This document shows, piece after piece, positions 7,884-17,500 of a stretch of DNA of 64,000 bases. How positions within the stretch are numbered: the first letter of the stretch is position 1; each line of letters starts with the position of its first letter. The translations under genes and the position numbers were made by a program. The stretch is from Neorhizobium huautlense (GTDB lineage: Bacteria > Pseudomonadota > Alphaproteobacteria > Rhizobiales > Rhizobiaceae): positions 496,001 to 560,000 of the forward strand of contig NZ_JAUSRF010000001.1 of the NCBI RefSeq assembly GCF_030811685.1, given 5' to 3'. The notes beneath the pieces were generated by a model that saw only the letters and a list, made by a program, of their open reading frames with translations, was not told where the DNA came from and ran no database searches.

Positions 7884-9211
7884 GGTTTGATGTCTCCGAT
7901 TGCGCGCAGGGCCCGGTCGAGATCGGCCTTCAGGTCATCGAGATCCTCGATGCCGACCGACAGGCGCATCAGGCCGGGATTGATGCCGACCTCGCGCCGC
8001 TGGCGGTCGATCAGGCTGCTATGGCTGGTGTTGAACGGCATGCTGATGAGAGATTCGACGCCGCCAAGGCTGGTGGCGGCATGCACGAGTTTCAGACCGT
8101 CCATCAGTTTCAGGCCGGCCTTGTCGCCGCCCTTCACCTCGAAGGAAACCATGCCGCCGCTTCCCCTGGTGAGCGCTTCCGCTGCCCATGCGTAAGGGTA
8201 GTCCGGCAGGGCCGGGTGATAGACGCGGGCGATGGCCGGGTGTGCCGCCAACCAATGCGCCAGCGCCTCGGCGTTTTCGTTATGCGCCCGCATGCGCAGT
8301 GCCAGCGTTTTCATGCCGCGCTCGAGGATTGCGCAATCCTGCGGATTGAGGCTGCCGCCCAGCTTCAGCATCTGCGCCCAGATCATGTCGAGATATTTTC
8401 GGCTGCCGGCGGCAGTGCCGGCCACCAGATCGCTATGGCCGTTCAGGTATTTCGTGCCGCTATGGATGACCACATGCGCGCCGTCATCGATCGGCGTCAG
8501 GCAGCAGGGAGACAGAAATGTGTTGTCGAGGATCAGGAACAGGTTACGTTCCGCCGCAAGTTTTGCGAGCCCGCGCACCGGCGCGAATTTCAGGAGCGGA
8601 TTGGTCAGCGTCTCGAAGAACAGGACCTCGGTATTGTCCTTTATCGCCGCCTCGATGGCGCCGATATCCATCGGGTCGACAAAGGTCACTTCGCGGCCGA
8701 ACTGGTGCATGTCCTCGCGCATCAGATTGTAGCTGCCGCCGTAAAGATCGTAAGCCGTGACGATATGGCCGCCGCGATTGGTGAGCGCCAGCAATGTCGT
8801 GCTGATCGCCGCCATGCCGGAGGAAAACACGATGGCGCTTTCGGCGTGTTCGAGTGCTGCGATCTTTTCCTGCACGGCCCACTGGTTGGGGTTTCCGTAA
8901 CGGGTGTAGATCGGGTAGTCGCGGATCATGCCCTGATCGAAGGCTTCGTAGCTTTCCTTCTGGAACAGGAAGGTGGTGGCCGCGAAGACCGGCGTGCCGA
9001 CGGCGCCGGTGATCGGGTCGTTATAGGTGCCGGCATGCACGGCGAGCGTACCGGGGCCGTGGCTTTTCGGATCGATCGTCGTCTGGTTGGTCATCCGCGG
9101 CCCGGCGTTGCGGGCGCGGGTCAACTGGTCGGCCCATTCGGTTTTTGCCGAAACGCCGGTAGCATCGCTGCGGAAGCGACCGGCCCATTCCTTAAGAATA
9201 CTCTTTGCCAA
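7880..9211 (-). CDS. PLP-dependent Cys/Met metabolism enzyme (cystathionine gamma-synthase family)
   Basis: 443 aa from a TTG start at 9211, chosen because CAGGAGAACCTC precedes it; the first ATG, at 9094, has no ribosome site and would give 404 aa, the usual family length. Family features are YTRYGNP (102-108), SSGMAAI (130-136), LDNTF (228-232) and the PLP lysine K254 in HSGTKYLNGHSD. Members catalyse gamma- or beta-elimination and replacement on Cys, homocysteine, Met or O-acyl homoserine. It overlaps the monooxygenase 3' end by 20 bases and the OsmC-like start by 4, so it is co-translated with siderophore tailoring genes. It may make an unusual sulfur amino acid or a gamma-substituted building block; the substrate cannot be read from sequence. 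The 40-residue N-terminal extension is unusual if the TTG is used. Confidence 0.85.
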   Translation of the reverse strand: MAKSILKEWAGRFRSDATGVSAKTEWADQLTRARNAGPRMTNQTTIDPKSHGPGTLAVHAGTYNDPITGAVGTPVFAATTFLFQKESYEAFDQGMIRDYPIYTRYGNPNQWAVQEKIAALEHAESAIVFSSGMAAISTTLLALTNRGGHIVTAYDLYGGSYNLMREDMHQFGREVTFVDPMDIGAIEAAIKDNTEVLFFETLTNPLLKFAPVRGLAKLAAERNLFLILDNTFLSPCCLTPIDDGAHVVIHSGTKYLNGHSDLVAGTAAGSRKYLDMIWAQMLKLGGSLNPQDCAILERGMKTLALRMRAHNENAEALAHWLAAHPAIARVYHPALPDYPYAWAAEALTRGSGGMVSFEVKGGDKAGLKLMDGLKLVHAATSLGGVESLISMPFNTSHSSLIDRQRREVGINPGLMRLSVGIEDLDDLKADLDRALRAIGDIKP

Positions 9212-10457
9212 GAGGTTCTCCTGCCTTTTGTGTGAGTGTCGAGAAAATGCTGTCACAGAGCGCGTCGCCATCCGGGCCCTGGAAGATGTTGATGCCGACA
9301 GGCGCGCCACGATAGGAGGGCTCGCCGATATCGGAACGCATGCGGCCGAAACCGAGACCGATGCCGAAAAGGCCGGCAAGCGCACGGCCCTGGTTGTCGC
9401 AGAGGTGCCCGGTGGCATCGACATTGGCGGCGCTGCCGTTTCGCCCAAGCCGGATCGGCCGCTCCGCCGCATCGCTGAACAGCGGCAGGTTGGGACGATA
9501 CCCGGTGGCGGCGATCACCATGTCGGATATCCGCATGAGGTCGGTCACCTCATCCGCATGGCCACAACGATGCAGCGTGATATTGGGATGGCGACCGGCG
9601 AGGATCTGTTCGTAAAGCAGCTTTGACCGGGTATAGAGGCCCTGGAAACGAAAGACCCGGCCGCTCGACGGGCAGACGTCGCGTATCGGATCGAAGATTT
9701 CGCCTGCTTCAATGGCAAGTTCGGCCGAGCGGTGCATGCGGCGGATCGGCGTGCGATGCGCCAGCGTCAGGTTGATGGCGCGGCCTGGCAGTGCTTCGAC
9801 CAGCTTGTGCAGGACGGAAAAGGCGCTGTGCGATGCGCCGATCACGGTGATGCGCCGTGCATCCTCCGGCAGAACATCGCCGAGATCGACCGGGCGCAAA
9901 AAGCTGTCCGAATGGATAAGCGGAATGCCGCGCTGTTCGGCGTCCCGGCGAAGCTCCGGCGGCAGATGCGGTGTGCTGCCGGCGGCAAGAATGGCGAGGC
10001 GGCTTTCGAGAGCAAAACCGTCCTCGAACCGCATCACCCAGCCGTTGCCGGTCTGCACGGTTTCGCGCACCATCTGCCCGAGACGCAGTTCGAAATTCGC
10101 AAACCGGCCGGCGGCGGCCAGAAACACCCGGCGCAGTTCCGCCGTCAGCAGGGCCACCAGCTGCAGCGGCACCGATTGCGTGCCGCGGGCGCGGATCAGG
10201 CGGGCCGGCATGCTGTCGAGGACGGGTGCAAAAATGCCATCCGGCGCAATGCCGTCGAGAAAATCGCTGGCATCCGAGTTGGACGGGATGTCGTAATTGA
10301 CGCCGGCATGCAGCAGTTTTTCTATGCTCGGCCGCCGTTCGTGAATGACGAGGCCACGTTCCAGAAGGTCGGCCAAAAGGCCGTTGCGGTCGGCGCTGAC
10401 GAGAAAGCTCGTACAGGCGGGACCGAAACCGACGATCTGGCAAAAGGTGCGGGACAT
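9192..10457 (-). CDS. FAD/NAD(P)H-dependent monooxygenase, lysine/ornithine N-hydroxylase-like
   Basis: 421 aa. An N-terminal FAD site GFGPACTS (10-17), a second nucleotide-binding segment VIGASHSAFS (205-214) and the ATGY motif of class B flavoprotein monooxygenases (AATGYRP, 316-322) point to an oxygenating flavoenzyme related to IucD/SidA N-hydroxylases. The start at 10457 has a good GAGGAGA site. It follows the thioesterase by 14 bases in the synthase operon. It may hydroxylate an amine to make a hydroxamate precursor or oxidize an assembly-line intermediate. The match to true lysine or ornithine hydroxylases is partial, so the substrate is open. Confidence 0.8.
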   Translation of the reverse strand: MSRTFCQIVGFGPACTSFLVSADRNGLLADLLERGLVIHERRPSIEKLLHAGVNYDIPSNSDASDFLDGIAPDGIFAPVLDSMPARLIRARGTQSVPLQLVALLTAELRRVFLAAAGRFANFELRLGQMVRETVQTGNGWVMRFEDGFALESRLAILAAGSTPHLPPELRRDAEQRGIPLIHSDSFLRPVDLGDVLPEDARRITVIGASHSAFSVLHKLVEALPGRAINLTLAHRTPIRRMHRSAELAIEAGEIFDPIRDVCPSSGRVFRFQGLYTRSKLLYEQILAGRHPNITLHRCGHADEVTDLMRISDMVIAATGYRPNLPLFSDAAERPIRLGRNGSAANVDATGHLCDNQGRALAGLFGIGLGFGRMRSDIGEPSYRGAPVGINIFQGPDGDALCDSIFSTLTQKAGEPLGKEYS

Positions 10458-10471
10458 GGTGTCTCCTCTTT

Positions 10472-11242
10472 TCAGGCGCGACGGCGCGTCTCTGCTTGCC
10501 CGGATGCAAGCGGCATCAGGATTTCAGCAATGCGGGCGGCAATCGCCTGCACATGTTTCGTGTGGTGGAGGAAAAAGTGGTCGCCATCGAACATCGTCGT
10601 CGAAAACGCATCAGCGGCAACGTTATGCCATTGAGCAATGCCCTGCGGCGGCACTTCGGGATCGTTCAAACCGCCAAAAGCATGCATGGGGCATGTGATG
10701 CTGCGGGCGTCACGTTCTGCGCGGATCGCTTCGCTCATGCGAAAATCGTTGCGGATGATGGGCAGAAGCAGTGCCATCAATTCGCGGTTCTCCAGCACTT
10801 CGGAAGGAGAACCGTTCAGCGACTTCACCTCGTCCAGCAGATCGTCGTCGCACAGGTGCGCGCGTTGTGGTGCCGGGTCCGCGCAATCCGGGCTATGGCG
10901 GCCGGAGGGGAAAAAGGCGAGTGGCGGCGTCTTCTGCTGCAGGAGCAGGGTCATGCGGTAACCGAGTGCCGCGCCGAGACTGTGGCCGAAGATCGCGAAC
11001 GGGCGTGTGAGATGCTGTTGCAGTTCATTGGCAAGCTCGCGTGCGAGACGATCTGGATCGCTTTGCAGTTGTTCGCCCATGCGCGTGCCGCGTCCCGGAT
11101 ATTCGATCGGTCGCACCGAAATCCACGCGGGAAACAACCGGTCCCAATCGCGATAGACCGCCGAACTGCCGCCGGCATAGGTCAGGCAGAACAGATCGAT
11201 GGTGGCGTGCGATTTGGTGGTCTTGAAGGGGAGGCAGGTCAT
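10472..11242 (-). CDS. Type II thioesterase of the assembly line
   Basis: 256 aa alpha/beta hydrolase of the GrsT/YbtT kind. Nucleophile S88 lies in GHSLG and the C-terminal catalytic His in GDHFFLHH. Type II thioesterases hydrolyse mis-primed or stalled acyl groups from carrier arms. The ATG overlaps the stop of the 1112-aa NRPS (ATGA), so the two are co-translated. No integrated TE domain is present in the visible synthases; either this enzyme or a TE outside the left edge performs release. Confidence 0.9.
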   Translation of the reverse strand: MTCLPFKTTKSHATIDLFCLTYAGGSSAVYRDWDRLFPAWISVRPIEYPGRGTRMGEQLQSDPDRLARELANELQQHLTRPFAIFGHSLGAALGYRMTLLLQQKTPPLAFFPSGRHSPDCADPAPQRAHLCDDDLLDEVKSLNGSPSEVLENRELMALLLPIIRNDFRMSEAIRAERDARSITCPMHAFGGLNDPEVPPQGIAQWHNVAADAFSTTMFDGDHFFLHHTKHVQAIAARIAEILMPLASGQAETRRRA

Positions 11243-14200
11243 TGCGCGGCTCCACGGTTCTGAGCTGATGAGGTGATGGAGGCTTGTGCGGCAATCGCTT
11301 CGCGCATGCCGGAAAGCGTCGGGGCGCGGAAAATGGCGGCGAGGCCGATCTCGACATCGAAGGTTTTGGCGATCGCCCGCGACAGATGCACCGCCAGAAG
11401 CGAATTGCCGCCGCTCTGGAAAAAATCGTCCTGCGGTGAGGACGGCCGGCGTCCGGTGACGTTTGCCCAGAGATCGGCTAGCAGCGCGAGATCGTGGGCT
11501 ATGGTGGCTGGTGCTGCCGTCTCGTCCGAAACAACGGTCTTTGTGGCGGCGACAATCGCTGCTGCAGCCTTGCGATCACGTTTGCCATTGGCACTGAGCG
11601 GCAGGGTTTCGACACGAACGATAAGGTCCGGCACCATGTAGCGGGGCAGGCGCTCGCCTAGCCATGCTTTGAGGTCCGTTGCCGGGATCGGTCGGCCGGT
11701 ATGGCAGGCGGCAAGCATCGGGTGGCGGTCGGCGGATGGCATGGCGAAGACCAGCGCCTGATCGATCTCGGGATGACGGATCAGATTGGTCTCGACATCG
11801 CCGGCCTCGATACGGTGGCCGCGGATTTTCAGCTGAAAATCTTTGCGGCCGAGAAATTCAATCGCGCCATCCGGCATAACCCGGCCGAGATCGCCGGTGC
11901 GATACAGCCTTCGGCCGCTGTCATGGATGAAGAAGCTGGCTTGCGTCTTTTCCGCGTCGTTGAGATAGCCCTCGGCAAGGCCAAAACCTTCGATATGGAT
12001 TTCGCCGGTCACACCGACCGGGCAAGGTCGGCCGTGGGTATCGAGCACATGCAATTGCTGGCCGGAAAGGCCAAAACCGTAGGGGATGGACTTCCAGGCC
12101 GGATCGATTTTCGTCACCGGATAAAAATTCGACCATATGGACGCTTCGGTGGCGCCGCCGAGGCTGAAGAGTTTTGCCTCCGGAAAATCGCCAAGAATTT
12201 TTCGGGCAAGCGTCAGCGGGATCCAGTCGCCGCTCAGCATGATGGTGCGCAGCATTTGCAGTTCGCGGGCCGGCGTTTCGCCTGCGGCGGACAGAACCAT
12301 GTCGAGAAGTGCCGGGACGGAGTTCCACACGGTCACGCCATGGGTGGCGCTGATGGCGAGCGTCGCCGCCGGATCGGGAAATTCGCTGTCGGGTGGCACA
12401 ACGATGGCCGCGCCTGCTGAGAGCGCGCCCCAGATGTCAAAGACCGAAAGATCGAAACTCAGCGCCGACAGCGCCAGAATGCGATCATCCACCGTAATGC
12501 CGAAACGCCGGTTGATATCGCGAATGGTGTTGAGCGCTGCACCATGGGTGATGACCACGCCTTTCGGCATGCCGGTCGAACCCGATGTGTAGATGATATA
12601 GGCGCGGTCGGAGGGCTGCGTGGCCGGAGCAGCAAACGGCATATCCGATGCTTCTGCAAAATCCTTTGGCGACAGGTGGCAAACGCCTTCCTGCAGATCA
12701 TCTGCTTTCTCCGCGATCAGCCAGCGGCAACCACTGTGACGAAGAATGGCATCGCGGCGCTCGGCCGGCATGCGGCTGTCGATCGGCAGCCAGACGAGAC
12801 CGGCCAGGCTGACGCCGATGACGGCGGTGATCTGGCTCACACCTTTAGGCAGGCATATTGCCGCGATCTCGCCGAGCTTTGCATCGCGGTTAACGAGCGC
12901 AGTTGCGATGTTTTCGGCGCGGGCGCGCAGTTGCGCATAGGTCAGCGTTTCATCGTTCGAAAGGAGCGCGACGGCATCAGGCGTGCGGGCAGCTGTTGCC
13001 AGAAATGTCTCCGGCAGTGTTTCTGCCCGATCCTGCGGGTGATCGGCTACCAATGGAGAAAGCTGTGCCTGCTCGCCGGAAGGATCCGTATCCTGCCAGG
13101 CGGACGGGTCGTTCACCAGTCGATCCAACGTCTGCCGGTAACGCTCGAAAACCGCCTCCGGCACGCCATCAACAAAAATGTCTTCGACATAGTCCCAATA
13201 ATAAATCAGACCTTGGTGGTTCTCGATCACCTGATGATCCATCCACACCTGCGGTGTGCGCAGATGGCTGCCGAGAAGCTCGAAGCGGCTTGTGTGTTCG
13301 GCCGGCAGGCTGGGGCGGCCGCTGCTGATGCCGCTGGTGAAAACGAAGGGGGCGGCGGGTTTATCGGTCTCATTTGCCAGTTGCAGCCGCCGGATCAGCG
13401 AGACGCCGCTGACCGAAGCATGCGCCAGCCGTTCGGCCATCAGCGTCTGGATGCGGCGTGCCTGTTCGGCAAAGCTGCCGCCATCGGCGCAATCGATCAG
13501 CGAGGTATTGGAGCAATTGCCGGTCATCTCGCCGATCTCAGGGTGCGAAAACGGGCGGTAATTGGCGAGCACGTTCAGCGTGAAATCCGGTCGGGTCGCG
13601 AATGGCCGCAGCATGGCGGCATAAAGCGCCAGCATGGCGGCGTTTGCCGTCACGCCATGTTCGGCGGCGAGCGCCTTCAGTTTTTGCCAGCGCTCACCTT
13701 CCAGCTTGCCGGCAAGGCGGCGAAAACGTGACCATTGAGGCGAATGGCCGGTCAACGGCAGTTCCGGCGGTGGCGGCAGGGTTTTGAGGGTGCGGTCCCA
13801 ATAGGCGGCACTCTCCGGCGAGGATGTTGCCTTGAGTGCCAGAACATAGTCGCGGTGGCTGAGAAGCGGTGGCGTTTCCGTTTCGCCCTGCGGTACGAAC
13901 AAGTAGCGCAGCAGATCGCGAAAGATCATCGACAGAGACGGGCCATCGATGGCGATCAGGCGGAAGGCGATCAGCAGCCGGTCGCTGTCGGCCAGTCGCG
14001 CAAGTGTTGCTGCCAGCGGTGGTCCCTGTTCCAGCGAAGGCAGCGTTTCGGGATAGGTTTCGCAAAGGGTTCCGAGACGCTTTTCAGCCTCGTCCTCCGT
14101 GAGAGCGCGAAAATCTTCAACGGCAAGAATGCAGGGATTTTCCCCCGGTGGCGGCACGACCTGCGTTCCGTTCGCCAGGAAGCGCGCCGTCATCACTTCG

Positions 14201-14577
14201 TGACGTGTTTGCAGGCGCAAAAGTGCCTGCTGCACCACCTCCGGTTCGATGCGGTCAAACCGGCAATCGTGGAAAAAGCAGGGAATGGCGGATTGTGCAT
14301 AACCACCATGTTCGCCCACCCAATAGGCCTGCTGCAGATCGGTCATCGGGTAGGGTTGGTGGCGCTTATCCGGCTCGGCGGTGATGGTCACCGCCTCGCG
14401 GGAAAGCTCACCGATCAGCGTTTTCTTGTGATGCCCAAGCGCGGAGCGCAGCGCCGCCGTCATCTTGCCCTGCGGGGCGGCGTAACGCAGCTCGCCATCC
14501 GCCACCCACAGGCGGATGCGGTTTTCCTGCATCTGCCGGCGCAGCTCGTTCAATGTCATCGGTACAGCAGCGTCCAT
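11239..14577 (-). CDS. NRPS module: TubC-like docking - Cy - A (cysteine) - PCP
   Basis: 1112 aa. Residues about 7-58 resemble the TubC N-terminal docking domain. Cy domain at about 75-500: its core motif reads R206-LIAI-D211-GP-S214, so the first Asp of DxxxxDxxS is Arg, while T414 (FVFTS) and D447 (TPQVWMDHQ) are kept. A domain at about 520-1010 with YTSGSTGMPKG; the specificity residues read D709 L710 F713 N752 M780 S782 L806 I814 W815, i.e. DLFNMSLIW, nearly identical to known cysteine codes (DLYNMSLIW, DLFNLSLIW). PCP near the C-terminus with the GGNSLL serine. There is no methyltransferase or TE. The start forms TGATG with the stop of the 3029-aa protein. Predicted product is a thiazoline from cysteine, provided the altered Cy motif is functional. 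Confidence 0.93.
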   Translation of the reverse strand: MDAAVPMTLNELRRQMQENRIRLWVADGELRYAAPQGKMTAALRSALGHHKKTLIGELSREAVTITAEPDKRHQPYPMTDLQQAYWVGEHGGYAQSAIPCFFHDCRFDRIEPEVVQQALLRLQTRHEVMTARFLANGTQVVPPPGENPCILAVEDFRALTEDEAEKRLGTLCETYPETLPSLEQGPPLAATLARLADSDRLLIAFRLIAIDGPSLSMIFRDLLRYLFVPQGETETPPLLSHRDYVLALKATSSPESAAYWDRTLKTLPPPPELPLTGHSPQWSRFRRLAGKLEGERWQKLKALAAEHGVTANAAMLALYAAMLRPFATRPDFTLNVLANYRPFSHPEIGEMTGNCSNTSLIDCADGGSFAEQARRIQTLMAERLAHASVSGVSLIRRLQLANETDKPAAPFVFTSGISSGRPSLPAEHTSRFELLGSHLRTPQVWMDHQVIENHQGLIYYWDYVEDIFVDGVPEAVFERYRQTLDRLVNDPSAWQDTDPSGEQAQLSPLVADHPQDRAETLPETFLATAARTPDAVALLSNDETLTYAQLRARAENIATALVNRDAKLGEIAAICLPKGVSQITAVIGVSLAGLVWLPIDSRMPAERRDAILRHSGCRWLIAEKADDLQEGVCHLSPKDFAEASDMPFAAPATQPSDRAYIIYTSGSTGMPKGVVITHGAALNTIRDINRRFGITVDDRILALSALSFDLSVFDIWGALSAGAAIVVPPDSEFPDPAATLAISATHGVTVWNSVPALLDMVLSAAGETPARELQMLRTIMLSGDWIPLTLARKILGDFPEAKLFSLGGATEASIWSNFYPVTKIDPAWKSIPYGFGLSGQQLHVLDTHGRPCPVGVTGEIHIEGFGLAEGYLNDAEKTQASFFIHDSGRRLYRTGDLGRVMPDGAIEFLGRKDFQLKIRGHRIEAGDVETNLIRHPEIDQALVFAMPSADRHPMLAACHTGRPIPATDLKAWLGERLPRYMVPDLIVRVETLPLSANGKRDRKAAAAIVAATKTVVSDETAAPATIAHDLALLADLWANVTGRRPSSPQDDFFQSGGNSLLAVHLSRAIAKTFDVEIGLAAIFRAPTLSGMREAIAAQASITSSAQNRGAAQ

Positions 14578-17500
14578 CAGATAACCCCGCTTTCGAAGGT
14601 TTCGTCGTCTTCCAGTGCGTTATCGGAAATCTCGGCGATCAGGCGTGCTTGATCCTTCAAGAGCGGATTGCGCAGCAGCGAGGCGAGATCGGGGGCGGTG
14701 CCAAAGTGGTGTTGCAGCAGGCTGGAAAGCCGGGTCATCAGCAGTGAATCCCCGCCAAGTACGAAGAAGTTGGCCGATGCCGAGACAATCTCCTGTCCGA
14801 GCATTTCCTGCCAGAGACCAGCCAGCCGCGTCTGTAGGCCTTCTATCAGTGGGTCTTCGGTCTGTTCCGGCGGCTGCACTTCCAGTTCGACTGCCTGTTG
14901 CAGGCGGGTGCGGTCGACCTTGCCGTTCAAGGTCAGCGGCATGGCGGAAAGCTGGTGCCAGCGTTGCGGCACCATGTAATCCGGCAGTTTTGCCTTCAGC
15001 CAGAAATCGAGTTCGGCATGGTCGATCACGGTAGCCGTCACCGCATTTTGGGCAAGGATGACGTGATAATTCATGCGCTCCACCGGATTGCCCGGTTTCG
15101 GCAATGCCGCCTGCAGGGCAAAACCCGCACCGCCGAGTACCACCTGCCAGCGGCTCGCATCCAGCATCGGCAGGTTGGTTTCCAGCCGCTCGTCCTCGTA
15201 ATGGCTGAGACCCTCGACGAAACCGAGGCTGACGAGCTGGAAACGCGGATTGCGCGTGCCTTCGACCAGCAGCAGATGGCCGGATGGTTTCAGCAGGGAC
15301 CGCACCAGCCGGCTGCTGCGATTGACGTCGATCGCATCATGCAGAACGTTGGCGCCGATGATCAGGTCGTAGGAACCGAGGTCGAAACCCTGCAGGGCCG
15401 GGTCGTGGTTGATGTCGAACAGGCCAAAGTGCATCTGTGGCCAGTCGGCGAACATCTTTGCCGCATTGTCGAGGAAGTAACGCGACAGGTCGGTGAAGGC
15501 GTAGGAGAAGTTCTCGTGTGGCAGGGCCTTGAGGATATCGTGGGTGACGCTGCCTATGCCCGCGCCGAATTCGAGAATGCGGATTGTGCGGCCGGGATCG
15601 GCATCCTCGAACAGGCCGCGTACTGTTTCGCCGGCCACGATGTTGAAGTGTTTCGAGACCGGGTTTTCGCGATACCAGCTTTCGACGAAGTCGGTCCGCC
15701 CGCCTTCGAACATCAGTTCCAGCGGGTTGAGCCGGCCTTGCAACAGCGCCTGCGATTCGGCGATGCAGCGCTCGTAAAGCGACCAGATACGGCGGTCATA
15801 GTCGGCGCCCTGTGTAGCGCGGGCGGCGATGCGGGCCTTCAGTGACGGCAGGCGTTCGGCAAGCGCGATTCGGTCTGTGGCGCGATAGGTGTCGCCATCA
15901 CGCTGGAGGTAGGCGTCGGCTTCGAGCACATCTAGCCAGCTGACGAACAGTTTTTTGTATTTTTCGGTCACCTTCAGCGCGTCGATCAGGTCGGTGGCGG
16001 TTGGCGTGTCGCCTTCATTTCGGAAATGCCCGGCTGACTGCATTGTCGCCAGCATCACCCAGGTGCTGAGCAATTCCATATTGTCGAAATGGCTGCCGTA
16101 ATCGTCGAGATTGAAATCTTCGGAAAGGTCGTTGCAGGCCCAGTCGCCCACCGTCAGCGCCCGGTGCCAGCCGTTATCGCCGATGGCATCGGAGCCACTC
16201 GCCGGGGCATCGCTGGAGGGCGTGAAATAGCCATGCAGCTGTTTCGGCGGCGAACCGCCATAGATCACGGCAGCATCGGATATGAACGGGTGTTCGCCCA
16301 GCACCGCCTCGATCTCGCTCGGCTCGATGCGCATGCCGCTGATCTTCAGCTGGTTGTCGATACGTCCGACAATTTCGATCTCGCCATCCGGGTTCAGCCT
16401 GCCGAGATCACCGGTGTGGAACAGCTTTTTGCCGCTCGCCTTGTGAATGCGGTAACGTTCCGCCGTGCGAGAATCATCGCCAAAATAACCGAGCGACATG
16501 GCCATGCCGCCGGTGCAGATCTCGCCGACCACGCCAATCGGGCAATCCTGGCCGGTGGTGTTGAGAATGCGGCATGTCTGGTTTTCCAGCGGACGGCCGT
16601 AGGGGATTTTTGTCCAGTTCGGGTCGATCTCGCGCAGGTGGTAATAGGCGGAAACGATGGCGGTTTCTGTCGGCCCGCCGATGCTATGGATTTCGCATGT
16701 CGGCCATAGCGTTTTCAGGCGACGCACGAGTTCCAGAGGAATCCAATCGCCGCCCATCATTACGTGACGTGGGGCCGGCAGATCGACCTGTTTCAACGCC
16801 TGCGCATCGAGCAGCATTGAAACGAAGGCGGGAACGGCATTGATGATGGTCGGCTTGTGTTCGCGGACGAGATCGAGCCAATGCATGGCATCCTTGGAGC
16901 GATCCCTATCCGGCAGGATGATCGCGCCGCCGGTTGCCATCATGGCATAAATGTCGAAGACCGACATGTCGTGATGGAAGGCGGAGAGCGAGAGGGTGCG
17001 GTCGTTGGCGGTTACCTCCAGTCGGCGGATCAGCGCGAAAATCGTATTGAGCGGGCCGCGATGATCGAGCATTGCGCCCTTAGGCTGGCCCGTCGTGCCG
17101 GATGTATAGATGATATAGGCGAGGTCTTCTTCCGACTGGCGGCGTTCCGGCACGGTGTCGGGCAGATCAGTCAGCGAAAGCTCGGCCAGATCGATGCGGC
17201 GGAACTCCGGTGGCAGCGCCGGGGTTGGGCCGTTTGTCAACACGGCAAAGGGCGACAGATTTTTGAGGATGGCGATCAGTCGCTCGTTTTCATAATCGCC
17301 GTTGACGGGCACATAACACCCACCGGCCGCCTGAATGGCGAGTGCTGACAGAACCGCATCCGGTTGGCGCGACATGACGACGGCGACCGGCTGTGAAGGC
17401 TGCAGGCCAAGAGCGATCAGGTGGTTGGCAAGGCGGTTGGCATCCTTGCGCAAGTCCGCATAGTTGCGGTTGCCCTGCGGGCTGAGGATGGCGGTATTGC

